Numbered from the stretch's first letter, positions 1 through 12,633 are shown. The stretch is 64,000 nucleotides of DNA from Pseudopithomyces maydicus (GCA_026873275.1 JANTUC010000003.1:3005761-3069760); one strand, 5' to 3'. Notes: generated by a model not told the origin, from the sequence alone. A program made the numbers and translations.

Positions 1-1821
1 CCAGGCTCTCCTACCCCTTGCATTACCAGACCCTAAAGAGCCATGAACGAACACACCTTCGACACCTCACTTTCTCTGCACGCTCGAAACTCCAAGAAAA
101 AAGCCAATACGACTACTCCAGCCCCAACGCCCGCCCAGCCAAAGACCTCAACCACGACATCACGAAAGAAGAGCAAGAAGACTACGACCAAAAACTCAAG
201 CGCGAAGTGAAAGAGCGGCAAATCCGCGCGCCTTGGAACCGCGAAGGCAGCGACACGCCCCCCGTCGCCCGCCAGCGAAGCGCCGGCGCCATGACGAAGG
301 GTGAGTTCGAGTTCGCCGTTCCTCACCACACACATACATACCTACATACATCCACGCCCCCCAACCCGCAACTAACGCATCGCAACCAGGCAAACTCCTA
401 ACGACACCTTCCCGCATGCTCAAGCTCATCCTCCCCCTCACCACCAAAGACATGAACTCGGACCGCAAAGACGTCGAGCCCCTCGCCCTCCTCGTCCACC
501 CGCAACAACCCCTCTCCTACCTCGAGCGCCTCATCCAAGCCGAGCTGCCCACCCTCAAGGACAAAAACGGCAACGAGCGTATCCCGAACGTGTACTTCCG
601 CGCAGAGGACTCGATGCAGGATAGCATGGAGGCCGGTAGTGAAACCGCGGCAGAGGAGCAAAACGATGGTGGTAGCTCCTCTGAATCCTCGCCGGAGCAG
701 GGGAAGAAGAAGGACGAGGAGGCGTTCGAAAAACCAGACGAATTCCGCTTCGACGGGAAAGTAGAGAAGACGGGCAAACTCGCCTCCCCCTCCGCCTCCA
801 CACCCGCCTCCTCCGACCGCAAGACACGCTCCGAAGCCGCCTCGCTCCGCGGAGGCCACGGCCAAGGAGGCGTAGAATCGTACTCCGGGCTCGGCCACGA
901 AGGCGGCTCCTCCTCCTCGGACTCGGGGTCCCCCGCGGCGCTTCGTGCGGTGGTCCTCCAGCACCGAGATCGGCGACTTCATCCGGGACGCTGCGCGCGG
1001 CCAGGAGTTCGCCGTCGAGATCGAGGGCGCGCCGAGCGACGTGCGGGTCGGGGTGCCCAGCTTCAACGACCGGACGTACTACCTGCGGATGCGGCTGCGG
1101 AAGATGAGCAAGGAGATTGCGGGCATGGCGGAGCTGAAGAGGGAGTGCGATCGGATTGCGCATAAGGGGGCGAGGAGGGTGGCCATGGGCGGGTTTGGCG
1201 TGCTGTTGACGTATTGGTATACCGTGTATCGGCTTACGTTCGAGACGGACTTGGGGTGGGATGTTATGGAGCCGGTTACTGTGCGTGTTTTCCTTGTTCT
1301 CCTTTTCTCTCGCTCTATCTTCCCCTCCCCTGATTCACTTCACTTCACCTCCTTCCTCCCTTTCCTTCCTCTCTCCCTCTCCCGTCCCCACTCACCCCAC
1401 CCAATCCCACCTCATACTAACCCCCCCAGTACCTCGTCGGCCTCTCGACCCTCATCGGCGGCTACGTGTGGTTCCTGTACCACAACCGCGAAGTCAGCTA
1501 CCGGTCGGCGATGAACTTCACCATCTCGCGGCGGCAGCAGAAGCTCTACGCCAGCCACAACTTCGACCTGCACAAGTGGGAGACGCTCATCGACGAGGGC
1601 AACGCCCTGCGCAAGGAGATCAAGGCCGTCGCCAACGAGTACGACGTCGAGTGGGACGAGCTGCAGGACGAGCGCGACGAGGTGGTCGCCGAGGCCCTGC
1701 GCAAGGAGCGCCGGAAGCAGAAGCAGAAGAGGGACAAGGGCGAGGAGGAGGACGATGAGGGGAAGGGGGGAAGGGTACCGGGGCGGATATGGCGAAGGAG
1801 GAGAAGAAGGAGAAGAAGTGA
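1..1821 (+). CDS. Mitochondrial calcium uniporter (MCU), 5'-truncated by the window edge
   Basis: This is the pore subunit of the inner-membrane Ca2+ uniporter. The diagnostic signature WDVMEPVTY (the WDxxEP selectivity filter at the start of TM2) is formed across an intron: WDVMEPVT ends at 1280 and Y starts at 1430. TM1 lies just upstream and TM2 continues as LVGLSTLIGGYVWFLY, followed by a C-terminal coiled coil. Proposed exons are <1-300, 390-760, 903-1280 and 1430-1821. Intron 301-389 has a good ACTAAC branch point. Intron 761-902 is inferred because the frame must change between a Ser/Glu-rich region and the conserved RRFVRWSSSTEIGDF block; its GTAGAG donor is weak. The frame also breaks in a G run near 1765-1770. 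One extra G would give a short Lys/Glu-rich tail ending at TGA 1819-1821; as given, the frame runs to 1930 through CATA repeats. Family identification is firm; the exon 2/3 boundary and the 3' end are tentative. Confidence 0.85.
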
Positions 1822-2841
1822 GGATGATTGGGCGTTGAGTGAGCATACATGCATACATACACACATACATACATACATGAGCGCGGCGTTTATGGCTTGT
1901 GGCCTGGCTGGGATTTTCGTTTGTGTATAGATAGACTTTGGCATGGCGGCGAGACATACCCCATCGCATTGTTAGCATATGTACTAATGATTCCTGTTCC
2001 CTATCTATATGTACTCCTGCATCAGCATCACTGACCATCGCCATGTTCACGACTTCCGAACTCCAGCCGAAGCCCGAATCACAGCACAGCACGAAACAAT
2101 GAGAACATATCATCTATTGCCTTGCTCCCATACGCCACCAGCCTGGAACCGGAAATATCGGAAATTAACAGACAGACAGACAGCAGCCGATCCCCCAACG
2201 CCTTTTGCACGAGTGCTCCAGCGGCGCCACGACAGACCCACTCCCATCCATCCATCCATCCATGTCCTTCCTATCGCCTACTCCCAACCCCGCATAATCC
2301 CCCATAACATTCACAGACGGACCATCATCACAGCCACGCCAAGGTATCAAACACCATGCCCGTGCAAATGTCGTTTGCATCCCCACTCATCTTCATAACC
2401 ATTGTCGTCGCAGACTTTAGAGTCTATAGTACATGCCATCGCGTAAAGAAGGGGTAGGCGCTCGCTCTCGGGGGCCCTCATCGGGGGCCCCGCAGCCTTC
2501 GAACATGTAAAGAGAGAAAGGAAGAAAAGAGAAAAAAAAAAACAGAGAACCAGTGGGTCACCAGACGTACTTGCAGCAATCTGTACACGTCTGAAACGGA
2601 CAAATGGCAACCGGAGCTCTCGCAGAAAAGAAGATCGACCGACCGACCGCACGTGAAAGGGTGAGACAAGAACTTTTGGGGTAGTCATGACCAAGCCGCC
2701 GTTAGAGAGTAAGAAACCGTAATCCGTGCGCCATTTCGCCAACCAGTCATCGAACCATCATCATAAAGGAACCAAGGAAGTCAATCTCAGCTCGGCAGTC
2801 CTGCTAATAATCTAGACGCAGAGCTGAGAGAGCCTAGCCGC
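1822..2841. other. Convergent intergenic region between MCU and PAB1, with short tandem repeats
   Basis: This is the 3' side of both flanking genes. It contains a CATA-type microsatellite (about 1848-1878), a (CCAT)n tract (about 2246-2265) and an A10 run near 2530. I see no coding sequence I would support; the short open frames have no conserved features. Confidence 0.6.
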
Positions 2842-5137
2842 CTAAGCCTTCTCCTCTTTGACCTCCTCCTTGGGGGCTTCCTTCTCGCCCTCACCCTCCT
2901 TGTTCTTGACGTATTCATCGTAAACGTTCATGGCCTCATCGACCTTGGCCCTAAGAGCAGCCTCATCGGAAGTACTAGTAATGTTAGTCGATGTTACCAC
3001 CAAAGGTTGGAAGTAGGAAAAACTTACAGGTTGATCAACTCGGTGTTGTCCATCTCGAGGAGCATACCAGTGATCTTACCAGCCAACTCAGGCTGCATCT
3101 CGTGGATCTTGGGGTACAGAGCCTCTCCGAGCATCTGTTTCTGCTGGCCAGAAGGAGCAGCGTTCAAAGCGGCGAGATCGACGCCAGGAGCGCCGCGACC
3201 GCCCTGAGGGAAGGCAGCAGGAGCCTGTCCAGGGCGGCTGCCCTGGGGTCCGCCACGGCCGGCACCGCCTTGCTGAGGGAAGTTGTTACCTCCGCGGATG
3301 CCAGGAACTCCGGCCATCTGACCGGGCATGCCAGGCATGGGGGGCATAGGTCCACCGCGGCCTCCACGGCCTCCTCCCATGGCAGCTTGCTGAGCAGCCT
3401 GGGCGAGCTGCATGTACTGAGGGTTGTTCATGTAGGGACCAGGGAAGGCACCGGGAACCATGCCAGGGGGCATGTACATGGGAGGGATCTGAGCAACGTT
3501 CGGTCCACCACGTCCACCCTGCTGGCCGGGGATAGCGCCAGGGAAACCAGCGCCGCGTCCACCCTGCTGTCCGGGGATAGCACCAGGGAAGGGCTGTCCA
3601 CGTCCCGGAGGGAACATCATAGGCTGCTGACCAGGTGCCATGAACATGGGCTGCATGCCACCGAACTGCTGCTGCTGCTGTTGCTGCATGCGGAGCTGGT
3701 TGCGGGCCTGGATGGTAGCCTCGAGCTGGTTCTTGCGGACATCCTTGCGCTGGGCCAAGGCAACGTACAGGGGCTTGCCACCGATCATCTTCTGGTTCAT
3801 CTCGGAGACGGCCTTGGTAGCCTCATCGGGGTTGCTGAAGCAGACGAAACCGAAACCCTTGCTCTTGCCGAGGATCTTCTTCTCACCCTTGATGGTGACC
3901 TTCTCGGTCTCCTTGGACTCCTTGGACTCGTCGCCAGAAGCCTCCTTCTTCTCTGCCTCGTCCTCCTTCTTCTCCTCTTCGGGCTTCTCCTCGGTCTTCT
4001 CCTCAGCAGGCTTCTCGGAGCCCTCAGCAGGGAGGGTGTCGCGCATGACCTTGGCGGAGGTGATGGTACCGAAGGGTGCGAACATGTCGCGGAGCTTGTC
4101 ATCATCAACATCGTCATCAAGGTTCTTGATGTACAAGTTGACACCCTGGTACTTGGACTGCTTCTCGAGACGGGCAGCCTCGTACTGCTTGCGGAGCTCC
4201 TCCTCACGCTCGTGCTTCTTCTGGGCGCGGCCGACGTACAGCTTCTGGCTGTGGAACTCAGTGTCGTTCAGCTCGTCAACGGCCTTGGCAGCAGCCTCGT
4301 GCTTGACGTAGTTGACGAAGCCAAAGCCGCGGCTCTTGCCCTGCTCGTCGCGGGCGAGGGAAGCGGAGGTGATGTCACCGTGCTTCTCGAAGAGCTCACG
4401 GAACTGCTCGTCGGTGACCTCCTGGTCGACGTTCTTGACGTAGATGTTGGTGAAGTTGGCCTTCATCTCCTCGAACTTGCTCATGCGCTCCTTCTTGGGG
4501 ATGTGGTGGCCGACGAAGACCTTCTTCTCGTTCAGCAACATGCCGTTGACGTGCTTGATGGCGCTGTTGGCAGCCTCGGCGGTCTCGTAGTGGACGAATC
4601 CGTAGCCCTTGGAGTTGCCGTTCTCGTCCTGTGCAACCTTGCAGCTCAGAATGTTGCCGAAGGCAGCAAAGGTGTCGTGCAAGGCCTTGTTGTCGATGGC
4701 GTGGTCAAGGTTCTTGATGAAGACGTTGCCCTGGCCGGTCTTGCGCAGAGCGGGTCGCGCTGCGACCACATGATGCGGCACGGCTTGCCCTTGATGACGG
4801 TGTAGTTGAGCTCCTCGAGAGCCTTCTCGCCGTCCTCCGAGCTGTTGTAGTTAACATAGGCGTATCCGAGCGAGCGGCGGGTGACAGCGTCGCGGCAGAC
4901 ACGGATGGACGCAACCTGGCCGATGGACGAGAAGAGCTCGAACAGCATGGCCTCGGTGACAGCGGGGTCAAGCTCTCCGACGTAGAGCGAGGCCGAGTTG
5001 GGGTGGGCAGCAGCCGAGGCGGGGGTCGCGACGGCATCGTTGGCGGCGGCAACGTTGGTGTTGACGGTGGTGCCGTTGGCAGCGTCCTGGGCACCCTCCT
5101 GGACAGGCGAAGTCGAGTTGGCGGCTTCGGCAGACAT
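2842..5137 (-). CDS. pab1: Polyadenylate-binding protein Pab1 (four RRMs plus MLLE domain), with an apparent 1-bp frameshift
   Basis: This protein binds mRNA poly(A) tails and acts in translation initiation and mRNA turnover. Order from the N-terminus: acidic/Ala-rich leader, RRM1 (starts SLYVGELDPAVTEAMLFELF), RRM2 (NVFIKNLDHAIDNKALHDTF), RRM3 (NIYVKNVDQEVTDEQFRELF), RRM4 (NLYIKNLDDDVDDDKLRDMF) carrying a Lys/Glu-rich insertion before its RNP1 KGFGFVCF, a Q/G/P/M-rich linker, and a C-terminal PABC/MLLE domain (KITGMLLEMDNTELINL). Intron 2975-3027 (53 nt, GTAAGT, CTAAC branch point, TAG acceptor) adds a last exon of 133 nt ending in a Glu/Lys-rich tail. The frame breaks near 4750: after SQRDP the next conserved residues ALRKTGQGN are one frame away. 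With one restored base the CDS is 748 codons, normal for the family. Because the gene is essential in yeasts, the break is more likely a sequence error than a pseudogene. Confidence 0.95.
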
Positions 5138-5500
5138 GTTTGCTATCTGGCTGCAAGGTAAGTGTCGGGGTCAAATTTTTGTGTGCAGGTGCAGGGTGCG
5201 GCGTGGATCGCGCTCGCTAGAAAAAAGTTTGGCGCGCCCTCACCTCTAATAAGCTAACCGGGTGTAGCGAAGATAGTTTTGCTATGTAAAGTGTGCTCGT
5301 AACTCTAGGAGAAACGAACGGGGCAGGCGCGCTGTGTGTCCTTCTACTCGCGAGAGGGGTGGAAGGTTGGGGGGAGAGAAAGGCGGTGGGGGCAAGCGAC
5401 CGACTGACGACGTGGGTGGATTGGCGCGCGGTCGTCAAGACTTGATTTTTTTGTAGTTTTCTGGATTTTTTTGTGGCTTTTTCTGTTATGAAATGCTCCG
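5138..5500 (-). promoter_or_regulatory. PAB1 5' leader with oligo(A) tracts
   Basis: Read on the minus strand, 5446-5482 contains two A7 runs plus A4 and A5 runs, about 310-345 nt upstream of the PAB1 start codon. A TTGCAG just upstream of the ATG (5151-5156 on +) could be the acceptor of a 5'UTR intron. PABP mRNAs in animals and yeast carry A-rich leaders that Pab1 binds to repress its own translation. That this tract is transcribed and works the same way here is inference. Confidence 0.4.
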
Positions 5501-6352
5501 CAGGGGAACAAGGTAGACGAAGAGCTGTCGGATGTTGGGTGGTGAGAGCGTTTAGGGTCGAGAGAGCGTGGCAGCGGTTGCTTTTATGAAGGTGGTGGGC
5601 GCGCTTGCCGCCAAGCCGCTAGGACCGAACAAGGACAGTGCCATGGTGCATGTGAATGAATTTCTTTCTGCATCGCGCCGGGCGGCGGCGGGCGAGAGGC
5701 AACAGGCACCGCGACAAGCAGCCAGGCGCGCTGTGCTTGTTGTTGTCCTGCGAGCGAGCGCCGCCATTGTCCGCAGGAGTAGCCCCCGTCGCACAGCGTC
5801 GCTGTCGTTGGCTCTCGCACACGCGCCTGCCACCTGCCAGGACAATGGCACAAAGCAGCCACAAGCAAGCACCGAGCAACGTCCTTATCTCCACACCCTT
5901 GGCTGACCACTTCACCTGACAAGCATGGCACGCGTGCATCCATCATCTCATTCTCACTTAAGAAATTCATCTCCGGCACACACACCGCCACCTCAGCAGC
6001 TGGGCGTGCGCGCCTTGCCTCTAATTGTCCCATTTACCCAGCCCATCTTCCCACGTAGACCCACCGCACAGAACACGCCCGCGCAACGACTGAATATGTA
6101 CAACCACGGGAATCAAAGTCGCCTAACCACGCAGCTCCCCACTCTTTTTTTTTGCAAAGCAGAAAAAAAAATCACTGTGCCAACGCCCGCCCTAGAGAAA
6201 AATAAAAATGGGGTATCGGTGCTCGAACGCAACACATGCAAACAAACCACTGATGCAACAAAAAAGTCCCCAGATCACAAACCAAACAAACGCGCACATG
6301 GCCTTTCGTGAAGCATCGTTCCACATACATCGAGCGATTGGCGAGCAATCGC
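5501..6352. other. Intergenic region, no gene seen
   Basis: This is PAB1 upstream sequence plus the 3' flank of the next minus-strand gene. It has T-rich and A-rich short runs (for example near 6145-6170 and 6198-6208). Several overlapping open frames on both strands have no recognisable domain and GC-shadow composition, so none is called. Confidence 0.5.
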
Positions 6353-9300
6353 CTAGTCCTTCAAGCAGTCTTCCCACCCCCCGAGCTCCGCAAGGAAGGC
6401 CTCGACTCTGTTTTTGCAGTCCGCGAGACCGCTCCCTAGAGCCTCGTTCCACTGGCTTTCCACTAGCCCTACCTTCTCTTTCAAATCGTCTGTCAGTCTG
6501 CGCTCTTCGTCCTCCTTGATGGCCTTCATCTCGCGGTCTACGCTTTCCAGATCCTCGCCTTCCATGATCCTCTGCGTCTCTAGCAGCCGCGAACCGGCAG
6601 TCATCACGCCCGTCTTGACCTCGTGCAGAAGACAGAGCAGGTTTGTCTGGCTCTCGATGAATTGGTATGCGGAGCGACCGGCGTGCGCGAGAAGCGTGTA
6701 TAGATATTGTAACGGGAAGTCGTAGTACGAGGGGTTCTCCTCGTATTCTTGCGGAGGTATCAGCACCTCGAAGCCGTTGAGACGTTGCGGGATCTTCTGC
6801 ACGACGGCCAACAGGCCCGGTGCGATATCCCAGAATGCCGAGAGCTGCGCCTCCACGCCACGAGTGACGTTGATCTCGACCACGTTCATGAAATCTTCGT
6901 AGCGCTTCAGGATCTCCTTTTCCCAGGTGACTTTGCGGTCTTGAGCATCGCGTCGGAAGAAATCGGTGGCTTCTTTGACCTTCTGTTCGTTGCCAGTCTG
7001 TGCGTACGGAAGAACGATAATGTCCTTGTACAGGTCGTTTCGCTCGTCTTCCAACTCAAACATTTCCTTGTGCAGTTGCTCACGCATCTCAAACAGCCAC
7101 TTCAGCAGTGTCAGCATCTCCAGCAGTTCTGGCTGTTCGTCGCCCTCCTCTTGCGTCTGATTGGGGTCCGACTCCAACGCAGCGCTGCTCAAACGGCCCT
7201 TCAAGTGTTCCACTGATGCCGATGCCTTCGTGATGCGCTCGCAGAACATTGCATGCAATGGATTCGCAACCTCGGTCTGGAAAGTATCGAATATATTTTG
7301 GACCTGGTCCTGGGCCCGCTGGTGCTCTCGGGCCTCGAAATCTTGCTCGGCATTAGCAGCATCTCCGTAACTCATGACCCCATTGCGAATATTCTCTTTG
7401 ATGTTGTATCGCAACTGGCCCCTACGATCAGCAAGCGAGGCAGTCTCCTGTTCCTTGCGAGTAGAAATTTTCTTATGAAACGCGTCTTTCGTAGTCTTCA
7501 CTTCCTCGAGGTCGGAAAGATTTCGCAAATTGTTACGAATCGAGCTGAGGTCAGGATGGCTATTGTTGACAGCAGGGTGGTGTCTGGGATAAGGCGGAGG
7601 CAATGTCACCAATCTCGACACATCCAGCTTCCGTGGATCAGGAGTCGCTGGGGCAGAGTTGGGGTAGTAGCTGTGGGCAAATATTAGCGGTCTATTCCAA
7701 CTCGTAGAGACAATAGAGACTTACCCAACAGCCTGCTTGCCTGGTACCGGCTCGTGAAGACCAACCTTCTCGGGCGGATATTCATTCGGTCCGTACGACT
7801 GTCTACTGCTCGACTCCCCACGCTGAGCAGGAGACGGTTGATCTTCTCCTATCCACTGGAGATTTTCACGAGCTTCCTTCGGCAGACTCATATATTTTGA
7901 CTCGCGCTTGCTTCTTTCCAAACGACGACTGCCGATTCCAGACGAAGCGCCATCATTGCTGGCTTCCCACCACCTGCTGGCTGATCTTCCACGAGAGTCC
8001 TGCTCATCAGGCACAGTACTCATGGCCATGCTTGGGATCGGCGAAAGGACCGGCTTGTAGTTCCAGGATGCATCGCGGCCGCGCTGGCTAGTTGCACTTG
8101 ACGGCGATGCCGGTTCGGTATGGGGCGTATAGTTGGCTACGGACGAAGCCGGGCTTGCTGCCGTAGTGGGAATGGAGATGGGCTGTCTAGTATCTGGCGA
8201 TTCCCCACTAGTTGAAGCCTGCGATCTTCTACCAGTAGGAACGACAGGTGCAGCCTGCGCACTCGGTGTTGCGGATCTGCGACCAGAAGTGCTGTACGAC
8301 CGCCAGAGATCTCTCGTCAGATCCACAATGTCCCCAGCCATCGCATCGAAAGCTGCGGAATACCGATCCCGCCTCAGTCGCGACTCGTTGACGATGTACT
8401 CAGCGAACAGTTCCAGCCGATCCTGGTCCGATTGTGCTGCCATCTCTTTCTCCACAAACTGGCGGTGACGTTCAACGGCAGCTTCTGTAAAAGGATCGCC
8501 CCGGGTCTCGGCGTACTGGACAAGGACAACTCGGCTTGGACGCCAGAACGATGGGATGCGTTCGATGTCGATCGATCTCGGGCGCCTGAACTGTCAGCCA
8601 GGCCCTCAACATCGTCCGCATAGTGACGCATGGGTGGGGTAGGAAGCGCTTTTGGCGGGATTGCCAAGGGCTGCTTCTGGGTATGAGGATGATCGAGACG
8701 TTCCGTACCTGGCGAGAAAGGAGGCGTCGGCGCCGCCCCGGTCACCACGGTGAGGCGAGGCGTTGAGGTCGACGACCCGGGTTCTCCAAATGAATGGGAA
8801 CTCTTCGGTGAACGAAGACCACCGCTTCGTGGTGTGTTCTTCGTGACAGCGTCCCGACGCTTCAGTCCACCCTCTGGGCTGCCCAGGACCAAATCAGCAG
8901 GCTTAGCAGCTTCCATGTCTTGTGCCCAAGGATTATTATTCGGCTCGGCACGTTCCCGTGCTGCACGACTCTCGCTTCGGCGCTCACGTATGCCTCGCGA
9001 GGATTGGCTTCCAACCGGATCACGATAGAGCGTACTGGTCGTCGACGTTGACGCCGTGAGCCCAGAACCTATCGAGCTCGACTCGTTTTCCACCGACGGG
9101 AGCGGTCGGTCTGGGGTTTGTAATGCCCGTGGGCTCGTGTCTACTTGCAGACCTTGCGCGGCGGGCGATCGTGATCTCTGCCGCACAGTCTCATCCTGCC
9201 AGCCTACTGGCGTGGGTGGAATCGGCGTCAAGGTACTCTGTCCAGGCCTCCGAGTAGGAGGTGCTGGCATGTGAACCGACTGTCGACCAACGCTTGAATC

Positions 9301-10552
9301 CATGCCACGGCCAAGACTCTGGGACCTGGAAGTACTAGGCGGTGGGCCAGGTGGTGGGGGCGGCAGCGGTGCTCCATGGCCCCAACTGCCCTGGGCAAGC
9401 GTGGGAGTCTCGTCTATGGGAGTCCGCGATTCAGATGCAAGCACGCCCGTGGAAGCAGCCCGCCGGGCACCTGGTGCCCTGACAGGAGACTGCGTATCTG
9501 GACTCCATCTGTGGTCTGTGGGGAAGGCACTGGGAAGGACCTGGTGGGGACCGCGAGGCGGGGAATCCCTGGCGAGGCAGGAGGTCGCTGTAGAGCTTCA
9601 CTTGTACTCATACGCAGGGCATCAATGTTACTGGGCCCAGGGCTTCCCGCGCTTCTATCTCTAAATTTGGAAAGGCTGAACTTGGAAGTCAACTTGTCAC
9701 GAGAGGCTGATCGTTTCGATCCATTTGCAGGCGGCGGAGGAGGAAACTGCGAGAGCGAGACCACACTTGTCGCGCTCTGCGGTACCACTATGGAACCAGG
9801 TCTACTGTGGAAGAAGCCTGACGTCGGTCGGGACGATGGCGAGGGGGTGTAGTCCGAGGGCGGTGGAGGCGGGGGAGGATGGCTGGCCGCGAATGCAGCG
9901 GCGGACATGTGCGGCGATGAGCCTGGATTCGCATTGTGTGGTCGGCTTGGAGTCTGGCCCGGGGAGTATGGCGGAGGTGGGGAGGGCATGGACGCTATGG
10001 ACCGTTAGTCTAGTCTACTCCACCATCGCGAGTTCATGTCTACGCATTCCATCCGACAGCGTGTCGGGCGAAGCATTGCAACGCCGTACACGCGCGACGG
10101 GCGTGCGGTGCTGGATTGGATATCAACGTACCCTCCATGCCAGTGACGTCCTGCGGCCGAGACGTCACGGGCGTCTGCGTCGCCGAGTGCGGGACGTACT
10201 GCCCGCCGACGGTTCCGCCGCTGCGAGCCCATTGCTGGGGATTGTAGCCTGGGTTCCGCATGGCCATTGGGGAGGGCGAGGGTGGCACTACGGGCGAGGG
10301 CGCATAGGTCGAGGGCGAGGGCGCGTAGGGCGAGAACGACACGTTCAGGGACGTCGCGCTCGCGGGCGTGTGGCCATGCGAGTACTGGGCGGGCGGGGGC
10401 GCGAGCTGGGTGGTGAGGATGGGCGGCTGGACCGCAATTCGGCGTAGGGGGGACTGCTGGGAGTGGGAGTGGGAGTAGGGCGAGGGCGCTTGGGAGGGCG
10501 GGGCGGGCGGCGGAGGAGGGAGGGGGGACGCGTGCTCTTGTGCGAATGACAT
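6353..10552 (-). CDS. Large Pro/Ser-rich fungal protein with helical C-terminal half, possibly MIT-domain-like; two apparent 1-bp frameshifts
   Basis: Start MSFAQEHASP at 10552. Exons are 10552-10132, 9994-7725 and 7670-6353. Intron 9995-10131 has a GTACGT donor and GACTAAC branch point; intron 7671-7724 has GTAAGT. The first ~800 residues are low-complexity P/S/T/Q-rich. A helical segment follows (EAAVERHRQFVEKEMAAQSD and on, around residue 840-890), resembling the three-helix MIT fold of microtubule/ESCRT-associated proteins. The last 420 residues are strongly helical and charged with no domain I can name. Continuity fails twice, near 9540 (C run, TTCCC) and near 8497 (G run, CCCGGGG). Adding one base at each gives exactly 1337 codons with sensible sequence across both joins, which supports one intact gene. 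Function unknown; the MIT suggestion is from pattern only. Very high proline content upstream suggests an unstructured interaction platform. Confidence 0.7.
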
Positions 10553-12633
10553 GGCTGGTTGCGTCTGGAGTCACCGCAGAAGGTTCGGTGGAGCAGCAGT
10601 GCAAGCGCTTGACGCCGAAGCCTCTGCGGGTCTTGCAGTCCGACAGGCGAATCCAGGGTTGCGACGTCGGTCACGCTTCGCTCGCTGGGGGGCGCTCAAG
10701 CCCGCGAAAGGATCTGGGGCCGGGGGTGTGCAGGCAAGGCAAGGCAGGCGGAGGCGTTCCCCGTGGCTCTCCAGAGGGAGGGAGTCTTCGCAATTCGCCT
10801 GCCCGCCCGGCCTGCGATGTCGAGCATGCGGCGAGACTGTCGCCCAGCCCATCTAGCTGCTCCGGGGCGAGTGCAGCGACACGCAACGAATAACGGCGGC
10901 TACCACGAGTGACGGCCAGGGACCAGCTGCAGCATCCCTGCGCCATCTGCTGCCTCGGCGCCTATATTTACAGGGCCCTTTTTCGTCTGTCATCCGTTCG
11001 TCGTGCTGTTCTATAGTAGGGACCGACGCGGCGCGGACTTTGTAGCGCCTCGCGTCGCACCGCATACGACCTTCACTATGGGAGTCCAAGCAGCCGTCCA
11101 AACCTCCGACGCACCTCATCTACCACCGCCCATGTGACTGGCTCGCTGCCACGCCCTGGAGCTCTCCCTTCCCAAAGCGTGTGCGTATGGCCCTCCACCT
11201 TGTCCCCATCGAGCCTGGAGTACGTATGTAGTATGTAGGGTAGGTAGGGGGACCGGACTGCGCTGGCTCCCACCCACCACCCACCCCCAAGAACACAAAA
11301 ATAGCGACCGCCACATGCGGCACATCCTCACACCACGCGAATGAGCTTGTCGCACACAAGCAGCATGCGCGCCCCTAAGCGAGTTGGCGGCGCTTATACA
11401 ACGCTGGTCCTCCTACCGTCCCGCGCGAAAGCATCCCACATCCATCCACATGTTCTTCACGTACAGCAGTTATCCGAGGACCGAACACACTACCACCATA
11501 CATGCTACACACTACTGTATGTATGTACAGTAAGTAGACCACGATGCATGCATGCACGCATTCAACAAAGCCGTCCGGTGCACCACGCATCAAGTACACA
11601 CACTGTAGCCTAAACCCACCCCAAGCCAGTCCGTCCAAAGATGACTCTGCATCCGTGACCACACCCGCGTACTTACATCCATACATCCCGTATGTACACA
11701 CGCAGCCCTGCATGACATGACATGACACCCCCATCCACCCAGCCAGCCATCCCCATCGGGGCCTCTGCACGCAATCTGGCCCCGCCGCGCCTCCGCCGCA
11801 TCCATGCATCATCGTCCTGCTTCGACCGTATCCGGGGCCAGTTCTTAAGCCCGCCCGCCCGCGGGGGTAAGCATCCTGCTGAGATCTCTGCGTGTATGTG
11901 TTCCGGGAATAGCTCTTTTCGTACGTGTGTATGTATGTATGTATGTATGTATGTATGTACATAAGCATGGACCTGTGTAAAAGTATGTAGACGCCGCATC
12001 GCCGCCGCCTACGCCGCATACATGTACGTCGGCTGTTGATGTGGCCCCGGGTGCAACACTAGCTACACCGCACTGCACCGCACCGTGCCGCGCCGTGCCG
12101 CATTTACATAGACGCGGTGGGCTCGCCGATGCTGTTTCTTTTTTATAAACCGTGATGCAGGGGCGTGGCGATGGATGGTGTGGGGTGAGTGGTGCGTGGC
12201 GGATGGGGTAATCGGGTGGGAGGCGTGTGGTTGGTTGGTTGGTGGGTAGGATTGGGAAGGCGTGAGTGGTGCTCTGATTATGGGGGATGTGTAAGGATTC
12301 GTGAGGTTATTTTTTTCTTCTTTCTTCGTTTCTTTCTAAGACAATGTGCGTGCGGGTGTGTGAGTCATTTTCAATTTTACTTCCATACTCATCAGACATC
12401 CATCGATGATAACGTTGGTGTTCGTCGGCGAGAGAAGGACAGTTTTTCCTTCTCTCTCTTGAAACGGACGAGATCTTCATCTTCATGCAGGGTACAACAC
12501 CATGCAGGATGGTATATGCAGGGTTGTCAGGAAATTTGTTCCAAGCAATACATAGACGCTATTTGAATACGAGCTCGTGTCTTCATTACCCAGTCGCAGT
12601 CCCTACGCCGACTCCATTCCGCGTGCTGCTCAC
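10553..12633. other. Intergenic region rich in simple repeats
   Basis: This 2.1-kb gap between two minus-strand genes contains a (GTAT)n microsatellite at about 11929-11960 and many TGTA/TACA-type short repeats between 11220 and 12000. A run of near-identical CGCACCG/CGTGCCG units lies at 12065-12105. Long open frames here are simple-repeat translations, and I support none as genes. Confidence 0.55.
11929..11960. repeat. (GTAT)n microsatellite
   Basis: About eight uninterrupted tetranucleotide units of GTAT/ATGT in non-coding sequence, read directly from the bases. Confidence 0.9.

Noticed and set aside
2991..4805. 604-codon plus-strand open frame antisense to PAB1
   Set aside because: It mirrors the GC-rich third positions of PAB1, reads as Leu/Val/Ala-rich low complexity, and the minus strand has unmistakable RRM motifs.
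6749..7216. 155-codon plus-strand open frame
   Set aside because: It is antisense to the third exon of the large Pro/Ser-rich gene and has no independent support.
11375..12019. 214-codon minus-strand open frame
   Set aside because: It is largely a translation of GTAT/TGTA repeats (runs of YIHT/HTYI) with no conserved domain.
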